This document shows, one piece after another, positions 12,166 through 24,429 of a stretch of 64,000 nucleotides of DNA (positions are counted from its first letter, which is position 1; every line of letters starts with the position of its first letter). A program made the translations under genes and the position numbers. The notes below the pieces were generated by a model. That model searched no databases. It saw nothing but the letters and a program-made list of their open reading frames with translations, and was not told where the DNA came from. Source of the stretch: Macrostomum hystrix (taxonomy: Eukaryota > Platyhelminthes > Macrostomidae); assembly GCA_950097015.1 (NCBI GenBank), contig CATNEN010000029.1:1866001-1930000 (forward strand), given 5' to 3'.

Positions 12166-12677
12166 ATAAGATTATCTTGGATTAGATGGATAGAGAAGGG
12201 GGGTTGCACTGTTGAGGGATATGTGACAGTTGTAGCTAAAAGTACAAAGCTGAATGGTAGGCCCCAATGTTAATAAGAGGCCAACCTGGAGTCAAAGATC
12301 GATTTGCACAGAGACCCATGCATAAGATTGATCTGATTAATCTAAGACAGGGGGGCAAATATTTGTACAGTTCCCAGTAGAGCGATCTACATGGTCTCAG
12401 TATCGTTTCGAATCAGCAGTTCATGTTAATGTTCACGCTTTTATTAATTCACAAAATCATTTAAAATTCGCACTAGAGTTACGGACCAGGTGTTTCTTAA
12501 ATTTAATACCGGAAGCGCGTGTCTTTGATCTTGTTTGGAACCGGCAAACTTAATGATGAGTATTTTTTAAGTTTCCTTACTATCTACTATTCAGTAGTAT
12601 GCTTTATTTTTTTCCGCAATTCACCTGTGTTAGCTGCATTTTCTAACTATAACAAAAACGCTGTTTGGTCAACTCAC
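12166..12677. other. Intron 15, sequence downstream (transcript sense) of exon 15
   Basis: Unique sequence between the exon 15 donor and the 35-bp array; nothing recognised. Confidence 0.5.
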
Positions 12678-12780
12678 TCTCTGGCGACTTCAGCGGGTAG
12701 CCGAACTCATCGTCTTCGTCGCTATTGAATTCCGCCGACCGGTGGGCAACGCCTTCCTGTTTGCGGGATGGACAGGTTTG
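12678..12780 (-). CDS. Patj: PATJ/MUPP1-like scaffold, exon 15 (PDZ6-PDZ7 linker)
   Basis: Residues 1405-1438 plus one base. This small exon was found because exons 14 (phase 0) and 16 (needs phase 1) cannot be joined directly. It encodes a linker ending NSDEDDEFGYPLKSPE; PATJ has an acidic DENEEEDAF segment at the same place. The donor GAGA|GTGAGT is strong. The acceptor TTGGTCAG|CAA has a weak pyrimidine tract; an in-frame alternative AACAG|GAA lies 24 bases downstream. Confidence 0.8.
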
Positions 12781-12904
12781 CTGACCAAGTTTAGTTTGAG
12801 ATTAGTGTTAAGATTGTATTGGAAAACATTGTATTATTTTAAAGAACTCTTTATTCCCATATAATAGTTATCTAACCCTTTGAAAACCAAAACAACTACC
12901 CAGT

Positions 12905-15900
12905 GGAAAAATACAATCTACCTTGAAAACTACCAAATAGAGAGAGAACAATCTACCTTGAAAACTACCAAACGGAGAGAGAACAATCTACCTTGAAAAC
13001 TACCAAACGGAGAGAGAACAATCTACCTTGAAAACTACCAAATAGAGAGAGAACAATCTACCTAGAAAACCACCAAATAGAGAGAGAACAATCTACCTTG
13101 AAAACTACCAAACGGAGAGAGAACAATCTACCTTGAAAACTACCAAACGGAGTGAGAACAATCTACCTTGAAAACTACCAAATAGAGAGAACAATCTACC
13201 ATGAAAACTACTAATTAGAGAGAGAGCAATCTACCTTGAAAACTACGAAAAAAGAGAGAACAATCTACCTTGAAAACTACTAAAAAAGAGAGAACAATCT
13301 ACCTTGAAAACTACTAAAATAGAGAGAACAATCTACCTTGAAAACTACTAATTAGAGAGAGAACAATCTACCTTGAAAACTACTAAAATAGAGAGAACAA
13401 TCTACCTTGAAAACTACTAAAATAGAGAGAACAATCTACCTTGAAAACTACTAAACGGAGAGAGAACAATCTACCTTGAAAACTACCAAACGGAGAGAGA
13501 ACAATCTACCTTGAAAACTACTAAAAAAGAGAGAACAATCTACCTTGAAAACTACTAATTAGAGAGAGAACAATCTACCTTGAAAACTACTAAAATAGAG
13601 AGAACAATCTACCTTGAAAACTACTAAAATAGAGAGAACAATCTACCTTGAAAACTACTAAACGGAGAGAGAACAATCTACCTTGAAAACTACCAAACGG
13701 AGTGAGAACAATCTACCTTGAAAACTACCAAATAGAGAGAGAACAATCTACCATGAAAACTACCAAACGGAGTGAGAACAATCTACCTTGAAAACTACTC
13801 AAATAGAGAGAACAATCTACCTTGAAAACTACTAATTAGAGAGAGAGCAATCTACCTTGAAAACTACTAAAATAGAGAGAACAATCTACCTTGAAAACTA
13901 CTAATTAGAGAGAGAACAATCTACCTTGAAAACTACTAAAATAGAGAGAACAATCTACCTTGAAAACTACTAAACGGAGAGAGAACAATCTACCTTGAAA
14001 ACTACCAAACGGAGAGAGAACAATCTACCTTGAAAACTACCAAACGGAGTGAGAACAATCTACCTTGAAAACTACCAAATAGAGAGAGAACAATCTACCA
14101 TGAAAACTACCAAACGGAGTGAGAACAATCTACCTTGAAAACTACTCAAATAGAGAGAACAATCTACCTTGAAAACTACTAATTAGAGAGAGAGCAATCT
14201 ACCTTGAAAACTACTAAAATAGAGAGAACAATCTACCTTGAAAACTACTAATTAGAGAGAGAACAATCTACCTTGAAAACTACTAAAATAGAGAGAACAA
14301 TCTACCTTGAAAACTACTAAACGGAGAGAGAACAATCTACCTTGAAAACTACCAAACGGAGAGAGAACAATCTACCTTGAAAACTACCAAACGGAGTGAG
14401 AACAATCTACCTTGAAAACTACCAAATAGAGAGAGAACAATCTACCTTGAAAACTACCAAACGGAGTGAGAACAATCTACCTTGAAAACTACAAAATAGA
14501 GAGAGAACAATCTACCTTGAAAACTACCAAACGGAGTGAGAACAATCTACCTTGAAAACTACCAAATAGAGAGAGAACAATCTACCTTGAAAACTACCAA
14601 ACTGAGTGAGAACAATCTACCTTGAAAACTACCAAATTGAGAGAGAACAATCTACCTTGAAAACTACCAAATAGAGAGAGAACAATCTACCTTGAAAACT
14701 ACCAAACGGAGAGAGAACAATCTACCTTGAAAACTACCAAACGGAGTGAGAACAATCTACCTTGAAAACTACCAAATAGAGAGAACAATCTACCATGAAA
14801 ACTACTAATTAGAGAGAGAGCAATCTACCTTGAAAACTACTAAAAAAGAGAGAACAATCTACCTTGAAAACTACTAAAATAGAGAGAACAATCTACCTTG
14901 AAAACTACCAAACGGAGAGAGAACAATCTACCTTGAAAACTACTAAAAAAGAGAGAACAATCTACCTTGAAAACTACTAATTAGAGAGAGAACAATCTAC
15001 CTTGAAAACTACTAAAATAGAGAGAACAATCTACCTTGAAAACTACTAAAATAGAGAGAACAATCTACCTTGAAAACTACCAAACGGAGTGAGAACAATC
15101 TACCTTGAAAACTACCAAATAGAGAGAGAACAATCTACCATGAAAACTACCAAACGGAGTGAGAACAATCTACCTTGAAAACTACTCAAATAGAGAGAAC
15201 AATCTACCTTGAAAACTACTAATTTGGAGAGAGAACAATCTACCTTGAAAACTACTATAATAGAGAGAACAATCTACCTAGAAAACTACTAATTAGAGAG
15301 AGAACAATCTACCTTGAAAACTACTAAAATAGAGAGAACAATCTACCTTGAAAACTACTAAACGGAGAGAGAACAATCTACCTTGAAAACTACTAAACGG
15401 AGTGAGAACAATCTACCTTGAAAACTACCAAACGGAGAGAGAACAATCTACCTTGAAAACTACCAAACGGAGTGAGAACAATCTACCTTGAAAACTACCA
15501 AATAGAGAGAGAACAATCTACCTTGAAAACTACCAAACGGAGTGAGAACAATCTACCTTGAAAACTACAAAATAGAGAGAGAACAATCTACCTTGAAAAC
15601 TACCAAATTGAGAGAGAACAATCTACCTTGAAAACTACCAAACGGAGTGAGAACAATCTACCTTGAAAACTACCAAATAGAGAGAGAACAATCTACCTTG
15701 AAAACTACCAAATAGAGAGAGAACAATCTACCTTGAAAACTCTCTAGGTAATAGAGAGAGAACAATCTACCTTGAAAACTACCAAAAGGAGTGAGAACAA
15801 TCTACCTTGAAAACTACCAAATAGAGAGAGAACAATCTACCTTGAAAACTACCAAATAGAGAGAGAACAATCTACCTTGAAAACTACCAAATAGAGAGAG

Positions 15901-16085
15901 AACAATCTACCTTGAAAACTACCAAACGGAGTGAGAACAATCTACCTTGAAAACTACCAAATAGAGAGAGAACAATCTACCTTGAAAACTACCAAACGGA
16001 GAGAGAACAATCTACCTTGAAAACTACCAAATCGAGAGAGAACAATCTACCTTGAAAACTACCAAAAGGAGTGAGAACAATCTAA
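12905..16085. repeat. 3.2-kb minisatellite of 33/35-bp units
   Basis: About 92 copies of AACAATCTACCTTGAAAACT plus a short variable tail (ACCAAACGGAGAGAG, ACTAAAATAGAGAG, ACTAATTAGAGAGAG, ACCAAATAGAGAGAG). Tail variants recur in ordered blocks, for example 13,700-13,990 and 14,030-14,330, showing higher-order duplication. It begins about 125 bp upstream (transcript sense) of the exon 15 acceptor. Confidence 0.97.
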
Positions 16086-16837
16086 CTTGCTCCATACCAA
16101 ACTCCTCACTAGTGCGGCAGTGGGATTAGCAATGAGTTGAGCAGTGAGTCTGCTCAATCTCGGAGCCTCGCTGTTAACCGTCTCGTCGCCAGCTGTTGAA
16201 AAGGCGACCCTATCAGTGTCTGGCAGTCCCATTAAAATCCTTCGCAGGCCTCGACAGGGGCAGCAGCAGCGGCGGGGGGCCATAGTTTGTTTTGTTTTCA
16301 AATTACAAAATTTCGAAGTCTGAACAGAATTCAATGTGGGTGAGAAGATTGCCGCCAGCTTCTCTGTATCCTCTCTGGGCGCACCCACGGAAATGATGAG
16401 ATTTTGGAAAGAGAGAGAGAAGCCAGATTTAAGGAGGCGGGGGAGCAGTTAGAGCCTGGTGAGCAGCTGCATGATTTTGAGCAGGTGAGAACGATAGGCG
16501 ATGCTCTAGGCTCCACCCGTGCCAACCCCCCATCAGTGATTTCCTAGCCCTCCCATTCTGTTTCTTTTAATCTGCATCAGAGCCGCAGCTTTCCTGTTGG
16601 ATAGATGGATAGATTTCAATAGCTAATATAGGCAGGGATAAAAATATACTGCACTTCAGTTTAAAATGTTACATTTCAGGTCAAATGTTCAGCCAGAGAG
16701 CTAATTCTATATTTGTTTAACTGTTCATTAATTAAAAGCACCAACTCTTTATAAAATTTATTACCGTTTTAGAGGATTTCAAACAATTTTCGATTGAGTT
16801 GGTCGGTTCGTCCCATGCTGGCACTTCAGAAATGATA
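16086..16837. other. Intron 14, unique sequence
   Basis: Includes a GC-richer stretch at 16,120-16,300 with a 109-residue minus frame; no recognisable domain and not needed by exon phases, so I do not call it an exon. Confidence 0.45.
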
Positions 16838-16876
16838 TGCTGCTTCTGCTGCTGCTTCTGCTGCTGCTGTTGCTGT

Positions 16877-16937
<61 letters not shown>

Positions 16938-17010
16938 GCTGTTGCTGCTGCTGTTGCTTCTGCTGCTGCTGTTGCTGTTGCTGCTGCTGCTGTTGCTGCT
17001 GCTGCTGTTG

Positions 17011-17104
<94 letters not shown>

Positions 17105-17112
17105 TGCTGATG
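16838..17112. repeat. (CTG)n triplet repeat, about 90 units
   Basis: CTG on plus (CAG in the gene's transcript) with TTG and CTT interruptions on the left and 28 uninterrupted CTG units at 17,017-17,100. Read in one minus frame it gives polyglutamine inside a 139-residue open frame, but it sits in intron 14 with no splice evidence. Confidence 0.97.
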
Positions 17113-17400
17113 TAGGCAGTCGGGACTTATTCTTTTCGCCGCATTGTCCATGTCTGTAGGCTAAAAAAGCAAGGCAAAAAACTTTTAAACTTTGAAATAG
17201 CCAGAGAGAAACTTAGAGTCTAGAAAATAAATACTATATTTGCCCGTTTCGCCGATGAGACAATGCGTGCTCATTTTTCACCTTGGGAAAGACCACGGCT
17301 TATTTCAATACCCACTACTTAACGACAGCTCCCAAACCGAATGATCGATTTTCGCGAAAGTCCACCATCCGGATCAAATGTTTCCTCCCTCTACGATGAA

Positions 17401-17815
17401 CTAACTTTCAAAGCCGTGCGACGTCAGCATCGTCGAGTTATTCAGCGATTCTTGTCGAAGACCCTGGTGACAATGGACAACTAACATCGTTCTGAATAAA
17501 GCTCTATGTCTATGGTGATTCCACATTGGTTCAATACTATAATGTAAACATAGCCGACACGGTTACATATTGAAACTTTGTTCGCCCATAATCGCCAAAA
17601 TTTTGCCCATATTGGCGATTTCTGCCACCAGATACCCCAAATAGAATCGTTGAACATCTCGACGACGATACACAATGTTTTGTGACTCTGGAAGTTGCTT
17701 CATCGTATTGAGCGGAAATTTTTACTCCGTGTTCTGAATTTTCATGGCGATCAGTAGAATATACTTTTGGAGATCCTCCAAGCAAGTTCCTCCGAGCCTT
17801 CTCCTTGCGGCTCCG
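17401..17815. repeat. Dispersed repeat, copy 1
   Basis: About 415 bp sharing ordered blocks with 46,533-46,880: ACTTTCAAAGCC, GTCGAGTTATTCAGCGATTC, AGACCCTGGTGACA, CTGGAAGTTG, TTTTCATGGCGAT. Copies are diverged. Family unknown; probably a non-coding dispersed element. Confidence 0.75.
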
Positions 17816-18839
17816 CCCCAAATTAACGCTAGCCCTGTCCCAGATTCGAGCTCAGGACCTTCTGGCAAGAATGTTTTGAATATATTAAATTTTTTAAATC
17901 AGTTGCTGCCTTTATACATCGCGAACAATAACAACAACAGTGAAACAGCGGGACAGGACATATAGGTTCTTCACTAATGCCGCGGTTCTCCGTTGCAGGT
18001 AAAAGAATTGAGCCACCACTTTCCACTGATATTGGTAAAATCTAGTGCTATTAAGCTTATTAAGCTGAGCACAGAATCTCAACTATGCAAGGAAGAAATC
18101 AAAGAAAAGGCATTTTTGGTTTGTCTGCAACTTTCTGCTTTGTGAGTTGTCTGTTTTAACCAGTTTCGTATTCAATACGTTATTTGCGAAAAATTTTGAA
18201 AAGGCTAAAATGATAATTATTCATAAAGTTTTATTGAACACTCGTATGAGTTTAATGCCGATTATTGTCTGTTAATTCCTGAATGTGCAGATATGCTAAA
18301 GTACAACTAAACTTTTTAAGTATACAGGCATTTTCTCCGCAGATAAAAGACACCACACGCTCGAGATAAAAAAAGTGCACCGCAACGTACTTTCTGTTTG
18401 TACTTATACGGTTTTATGGGGCGCATAGGAAACAACAGGTTTAGGATTTTTTAGTAAGTTGAAAAGCTAGATAATCATATTAGTATCAACTAATTGTGTA
18501 ACTCCTCTGAACTATACAAGCTAATTTGGCACTGGACAATGCAAGTAACGTATTATTAGTTTGCGTTCTAGAAAAGTAAATATTTTTGTTAGTATTTTGG
18601 CTAGTAAAAAAGTAGGCCAATTAAAAGTGGCTTTTTCTTTTTTAGAGCAAATAAACAAACAAGACAATGTTCATCAAGCAGCTTCTAGTCAAATACCTTT
18701 GCTAAAGTGCAGAACGGTGCGCAACTAAGTTATAATTAGTGTCCAGCATTTGGGATAACTGCTTCGTGATTGCTGCCTGATGTTTCAAGGGATTTTTACC
18801 AAATGGGGATTCGGGGGTTTGTACTAGCTAAGGTTTTAG
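17816..18839. other. Intron 14, AT-rich unique sequence
   Basis: No tandem unit or exon seen. The start (17,800-17,870) weakly resembles the tRNA-like SINE body (GCTCCGCCCCAAAT, then ATTCGAGCTCAGG). Confidence 0.45.
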
Positions 18840-20117
18840 GGGATTTGTACCACACGGGGTTTCAAGGGATTTTTACCATCTGGGATTCGTACTTGTAAAT
18901 AAAAGGGGATTTGTACTACCTGGGGTTTCAGTAGATTCGTACTACCTGGGGTTTCAGGCGATTTGTACTACCTGGGGTTTCAGGAGATTTTTACTACCTG
19001 GGGTTTCAGGAGATTCGTACTACCTGGGGTTTCAGGAGATTTTTACTACCTGGGGTTTCAGGAGATTCGAACTACCTGGGGTTTCAGGAGATTTTTACTA
19101 CCTGGGGTTTCAGGAGATTTTTACTACCTGGGGTTTCAGGAGATTTTTACTACCTGGGGTTTCAGGAGATTCATACTACCTGGGGTTTCAGGGGATTTGT
19201 ACTACCTGGGGTTTCAGGAGATTCGTACTACCTGGGGTTTCAGGAGATTCGTACTACATGGGGTTTCAGGAGATTCGTACTACCTGGGGTTTCAGGAGAT
19301 TCGTACTACCTGGGGTTTCAGGAGATTCGTACTACATGGGGTTTCAGGAGATTCGTACTACCTGGGGTTTCAGGAGATTCGTACTACCTGGGGTTTCAGG
19401 AGATTCGTACTACCTGGGGTTTCAGGAGATTCGTACTACCTGGGGTTTCAGGAGATTTTTACTACCTGGGGTTTCAGGAGATTCGTACTACCTGGGGTTT
19501 CAGGAGATTCATACTACCTGGGGTTTCAGGAGATTCATACTACCTGGGGTTTCAGGAGATTCGTACTACCTGAGGTTTCAGGAGATTCGTACTACCTGGG
19601 GTTTCAGGAGATTCGTACTACATGGGGTTTCAGGAGATTCGTACTACCTGGGGTTTCAGGAGATTCGTACTACCTGGGGTTTCAGGAGATTCGTACTACC
19701 TGGGGTTTCAGGAGATTCGTACTACCTGGGGTTTCAGGAGATTCGTACTACATGGGGTTTCAGGAGATTTTTACTACCTGGGGTTTCAGGAGATTTGTAC
19801 TACCTGGGGTTTCAGGAGATTCATACTACCTGGGGTTTCAGGGGATTTGTACTACCTGGGGTTTCAGGAGATTTTTACTACCTGGGGTTTCAGGAGATTC
19901 GTACTACCTGGGGTTTCAGGAGATTCGTACTACCTGGGGTTTCAGGAGATTCATACTACCTGGGGTTTCAGGAGATTCATACTACCTGGGGTTTCAGGAG
20001 ATTCGTACTACCTGGGGTTTCAGGAGATTCGTACTACCTGGGGTTTCAGGAGATTCGTACTACATGGGGTTTCAGGAGATTCGTACTACCTGGGGTTTCA
20101 GGGGATTTGTGCTACCT
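18840..20117. repeat. 26-bp minisatellite (GATTCGTACTACCTGGGGTT)
   Basis: About 46 copies of a 26-bp unit based on GATTCGTACTACCTGGGGTT plus TCAGGA; the first few (18,790-18,950) are diverged. Because three units equal 78 bases and contain no stop, a 401-residue plus-strand frame arises; it is an artefact. Confidence 0.97.
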
Positions 20118-20700
20118 GAAACTGTGGAAACTGTAGACGTATTTATGACCTTGTTATTATTTAATTAACTTGCTAAAATTGAATAATCACTAATTTGATG
20201 TTGAATTTCTCTATGATCGCAAGCTTTTCAATGCGTGCTAGTTATAACAAATTCTAGCTTATAGTAAAAGGGTAGCTATTAACTAACAGAGGTTAATGTT
20301 TTTAGTAATTCCATATATACATAATATATATTTTCTGAATACGTTAAACTATAAATAATAGATGGTCTTCTAACGGCTGTGGATCATACATTGGTTAAAG
20401 ACAGAGCAGAGGATAGCTAAAGAACAGTGGATTACAGACCAGTAGGATTAGTAAATTGATCCCATTTTAACTGTTGATTGCGGATTACTCACCATCACCA
20501 ATACCACATAGTCCTTGAATTTTAGAGGGGACAATTGAACACAATGTGAACTTGAAATCAACTATAAAGTTCTTAATTGAAATTCTTCATAATACGGGTG
20601 TTTAAAAATGACATTTTCAGTCCTGCAGCTGAAGATGTAAATTAAATGCGCGCTGCAGAAACGAGCAGCCGTGAATTTTAGGATGTGTTTTTTATCATTC
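20118..20700. other. Intron 14, AT-rich spacer
   Basis: Unique AT-rich sequence between the 26-bp and 20-bp arrays; nothing recognised. Confidence 0.5.
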
Positions 20701-22570
20701 TGCTAGATTCTACCAGCTTAGAATCATGTCTAATAGATTAGAATCATGTCTAACAGATTAGAATCATGTCTAACAGGTTTAGATCATGTCTAATAGTTTA
20801 GATCCTGTCTAACAGATTAGAATCATGTCTAATAGATTAGAATCATGTCTAACAGGTTTAGATCATGTCTAATAGTTTAGATCATGTCTAATAGTTTAGA
20901 TCCTGTCTAACAGATTAGAATCATGTCTAACAGATTAGAATCATGTCTAACAGATTAGAATCATATCTAACAGGTTTAGATCATGTCTAATAGTTTAGAT
21001 CCTGTCTAACAGATTAGAATCATGTCTAATAGATTAGAATCATGTCTAACAGGTTTAGATCATGTCTAATAGTTTAGATCATGTCTAATAGTTTAGATCC
21101 TGTCTAACAGATTAGAATCATGTCTAACAGATTAGAATCATGTCTAACAGATTAGAATCATGTCTAACAGGTTTAGATCATGTCTAATAGTTTAGATCCT
21201 GTCTAACAGATTAGAATCATGTCTAATAGATTAGAATCATGTCTAACAGGTTTAGATCATGTCTAATAGTTTAGATCATGTCTAATAGTTTAGATCCTGT
21301 CTAACAGATTAGAATCATGTCTAACAGATTAGAATCATGTCTAACAGATTAGAATCATGTCTAACAGGTTTAGATCATGTCTAATAGTTTAGATCCTGTC
21401 TAACAGATTAGAATCATGTCTAATAGATTAGAATCATGTCTAACAGGTTTAGATCATGTCTAATAGTTTAGATCATGTCTAATAGTTTAGATCCTGTCTA
21501 ACAGATTAGAATCATGTCTAACAGATTAGAATCATGTCTAACAGATTAGAATCATGTCTAACAGGTTTAGATCATGTCTAATAGTTTAGATCCTGTCTAA
21601 CAGATTAGAATCATGTCTAATAGATTAGAATCATGTCTAACAGGTTTAGATCATGTCTAATAGTTTAGATCATGTCTAATAGTTTAGATCCTGTCTAACA
21701 GATTAGAATCATGTCTAATAGATTAGAATCATGTCTAACAGGTTTAGATCATGTCTAATAGTTTAGATCATGTCTAATAGTTTAGATCCTGTCTAACAGA
21801 TTAGAATCATGTCTAACAGATTAGAATCATGTCTAATAGATTAGAATCATGTCTAACAGGTTTAGATCATGTCTAATAGTTTAGATCATGTCTAATAGTT
21901 TAGATCCTGTCTAACAGATTAGAATCATGTCTAACAGATTAGAATCATGTCTAATAGATTAGAATCATGTCTAACAGGTTTAGATCATGTCTAATAGTTT
22001 AGATCATGTCTAATAGTTTAGATCCTGTCTAACAGATTAGAATCATGTCTAACAGATTAGAATCATGTCTAACAGATTAGAATCATGTCTAACAGGTTTA
22101 GATCATGTCTAATAGTTTAGATCCTGTCTAACAGATTAGAATCATGTCTAACAGATTAGAATCATGTCTTACAGATTAGAATCATGTCTAACAGGTTTAG
22201 ATCATGTCTAACAGGTTTAGATCATGTCTAATAGTTTAGATCCTGTCTAACAGATTAGAATCATGTCTTACAGATTAGAATCATGTCTAACAGATTAGAA
22301 TCATGTCTAACAGGTTTAGATCATGTCTACCTGATTAAAATCATGTCCAACAGGTTTAGATCACGTTTAATAGTTTATATCATGTCTAATAGTTTAGATC
22401 ATGTCTAACAGATTAGAATCATGTCTAACAGATTAGAATCATGTCTAACAGGTTTAGATCATGTCTAACAGGCTTAGATCATGTCAAACAGGTTTAGATC
22501 ATGTCTTAGGTTAGAACTCTATATAACAGGTTAGAATCTTATCTAACAGGTTAATAATCATTTCTAAAAG
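20701..22570. repeat. 19/20-bp minisatellite with about 98-bp higher-order units
   Basis: Monomers CAGATTAGAATCATGTCTAA, CAGGTTTAGATCATGTCTAA and TAGTTTAGATCATGTCTAA. The diagnostic variant GATCCTGTCTAAC recurs at near-constant spacing (about 20,801, 20,899, 20,998, 21,097, 21,195, 21,293, 21,391, 21,490, 21,589, 21,688, 21,785). Two 5-monomer types alternate, so the full repeat is about 196 bp. The right end decays. Confidence 0.97.
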
Positions 22571-22877
22571 TTTAGACTGTTGTTTAACAGGTTTGAAAGG
22601 TTTTATAACTTTTTTTATAATAATGAAACTTTCATACATGTTAGTCACACAGGAAAGTCCACTGCAATTATTATCATTGCTTTTTCCCTCGCCAGAAACA
22701 GAATCGAACAGCTTTCTCCCCCAGGCAGATAATTTTTCTGTTTTTTTATGACACTGGAAAATAAATATGTTTTCAAATAATGAGATGTTTTTGAAGTGAA
22801 GCCAGAACTAATTGGTAAAAAAAGACTGAGAATCTCGTGTGCCAAGCGGTGACACGCTTGCCTGGCGCACTACTCAC

Positions 22878-22988
22878 ACAGGACGGATTCACCAGCGATT
22901 GGACGCGAAATTCTACCGGCGATGGCGCACTTCGAATTGCTTCGACTGCTTCGTCGTGTGTTGCGTCCCGTAGGTCCCGACCGCTCAC
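22878..22988 (-). CDS. Patj: PATJ/MUPP1-like scaffold, exon 14 (end of PDZ6)
   Basis: Residues 1368-1404: VSGRDLRDATHDEAVEAIRS followed by PVEFRVQSL, the alpha-B helix and last strand of PDZ6 (PATJ: [26 protein letters not shown]). The acceptor is CGCAG|GTG and the donor TGT|GTGAGT, both phase 0. It is followed by intron 14, which at about 10.1 kb is the longest intron in the window and is mostly tandem repeat. Confidence 0.95.
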
Positions 22989-23039
22989 CTGCGTGAGGAG
23001 CGGGAATAATTTGGATTCAGCTATTCTTGGGAATTGGGA

Positions 23040-23325
23040 TTCAGACTCTAGGTTGGGATTTCTAGAAGTTAAAGACTAGGATTTCTGGAAGTTAAAGATT
23101 GGGATTTCTAGAAGTCAGAGACAGGGATTTCTAGAAGTCAGAGACAGGGATTTATTGAAGTCAGAGACAGGGATTTATTGAAGTTAAAGATTAGAATTTC
23201 TAGAAGTTGAAGGTTGGGATTTCAAGAAGTTAACGATTGGGATTTCTAGATGTTAAAAATTGGGATTTCTAGAAATTAAAGATTGGATTTATAGAAGTTA
23301 AAAATTAGGATTTCTAGATGGTAAA
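23040..23325. repeat. 23-bp degenerate minisatellite in intron 13
   Basis: About 12 copies of GGGATTTCTAGAAGTTAAAG plus ATT, diverged. It occupies most of the 360-bp intron between the two PDZ6 exons. Confidence 0.9.
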
Positions 23326-23348
23326 GAAATCTTTAATTTATTTCACAC

Positions 23349-23689
23349 CTCCAGAATGCGGTCGCCGGTGCGCAGGACGCCCTCTCGCCGGCTGGCGCTG
23401 GCCTCGGACACGTGCTTGATGAAGATGCCGCTGACTGACTGCTGCAGGCCGTGGCCGGCAACCCGGCCGCCAACGATGCTGATGCCGAGGCTGTGACCGG
23501 CGTCGCGACGAATGCGAACCAGCCGGGGCGCGCCCCAGCTGCTGGCATTGCCGCTGGCCGGCGAACCGTCCTGCGACAGAGACGTCACCCGGCCGCCAGG
23601 CGAGCGAGGCGGCGTCGATGCCGTGGCAACAACCATGCAGCCGGATTGGTTGTTTGCGGAGCCTGCTACCGTTGTGGGCAAAGATGATA
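23349..23689 (-). CDS. Patj: PATJ/MUPP1-like scaffold, exon 13 (linker and first part of PDZ6)
   Basis: Residues 1254-1367. A Ser/Gly-rich linker leads into PDZ6 at about 1308: WGAPRLVRIRRD, SLGISIVGGRV, then SGIFIKHVSE, LRTGDRILE. Vertebrate PATJ PDZ6 has WGPPRIVEIF, SLGISIVGGQ, KGIFIKQVLE and LKTGDKILE, so the assignment is secure. The acceptor is AACAG|TA and the donor GAG|GTGTGA in phase 0. Directly upstream in the gene lies intron 12, which carries the array of TGACGTCA motifs. Confidence 0.96.
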
Positions 23690-23739
23690 CTGTTTTTTAT
23701 GTTCAACTACCGCCAATTGATTAGAAATCACTGACTGCT

Positions 23740-24125
23740 CATGACGTCTCTTTCATACCATGACGTCATTTTCATACCATGACGTCACTTTCATACCATG
23801 ACGTCACTTTCATACCATGACTTCACTTTCATACCATGATGTCACTTTCATACCATGACGTCACTTTCATACCATGACGTCACTTTCATACCATGACGTC
23901 ACTTTCATACCATGACGCCACTTTCATACCATGACGTCACTTTCATACCATGACGTCACTTTCATACCATGACGCCACTTTCATACCATGACGTCACTTT
24001 TCTATTGATGACGTTACATTTCTATATATTACGTAAATTTATGTTCATGACGTCACTTTACGTTCATGACGTCACCTTCATCCCATGACGTCACTTTTCT
24101 ATTCATGACGTCACCTTCTATTTAT
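23740..24125. repeat. 19-bp minisatellite carrying CRE-like TGACGTCA sites
   Basis: Unit ACCATGACGTCACTTTCAT, about 14 regular copies followed by diverged ones. I count 13 perfect TGACGTCA palindromes between 23,761 and 24,113, plus near-matches. It lies in intron 12, just upstream (transcript sense) of the PDZ6 exon. Confidence 0.95.
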
Positions 24126-24322
24126 TGTGTCTACTAAAATACATAGCGTCACTTTCTAATCAACTAACGCAGTATTTCTTTTTTATTTTCACATAGATTT
24201 CTATCAACGACGTCAGTACCAATTCGTGACATTACTTTTGACTTCTAATGTCACTTCTTGACGGCGTCACCTTCTATTGGCAAGGTCACATTCTCGATTA
24301 TCTCCGGGTGTCAACAACTCAC

Positions 24323-24429
24323 AGTTCAGCAGCGACGAGGCAGAACCGGCGGTCGAGATGACCGGCTGACGGACCAACACAACCGGGTCACCACCGTTCA
24401 CCATCTGTTGACGACTGTCTGCGGACGAG
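24323..24429 (-). CDS. Patj: PATJ/MUPP1-like scaffold, exon 12 (linker)
   Basis: Residues 1218-1253 plus one base, 107 bases. The acceptor TTGCAG|C completes the AG left by exon 11 as Ser; the donor AACT|GTGAGT is very strong. It encodes a Ser/Val-rich unstructured segment (VNGGDPVVLVRQPVIS). The VNGG here is not in a PDZ context. Assigned by phase and splice consensus; function unknown beyond linker. Confidence 0.78.

Noticed and set aside
11040-16085. CRISPR array
   Set aside because: Units are contiguous with no unique spacers, in a eukaryotic intron; variable tails are a few recurring types, not spacers.
16732-17151. Polyglutamine protein gene on the minus strand
   Set aside because: Only the triplet tract supports it; flanks lack coding character, and host exon phases do not need an exon here.
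18963-20168. 401-residue plus-strand ORF of FQEIRTTWGFRRFVLPGVSGDSYY type
   Set aside because: It is the translation of a 26-bp tandem array (78 bp per three units, no stop); all open frames there show the same pattern and it lies in an intron of the opposite-strand gene.
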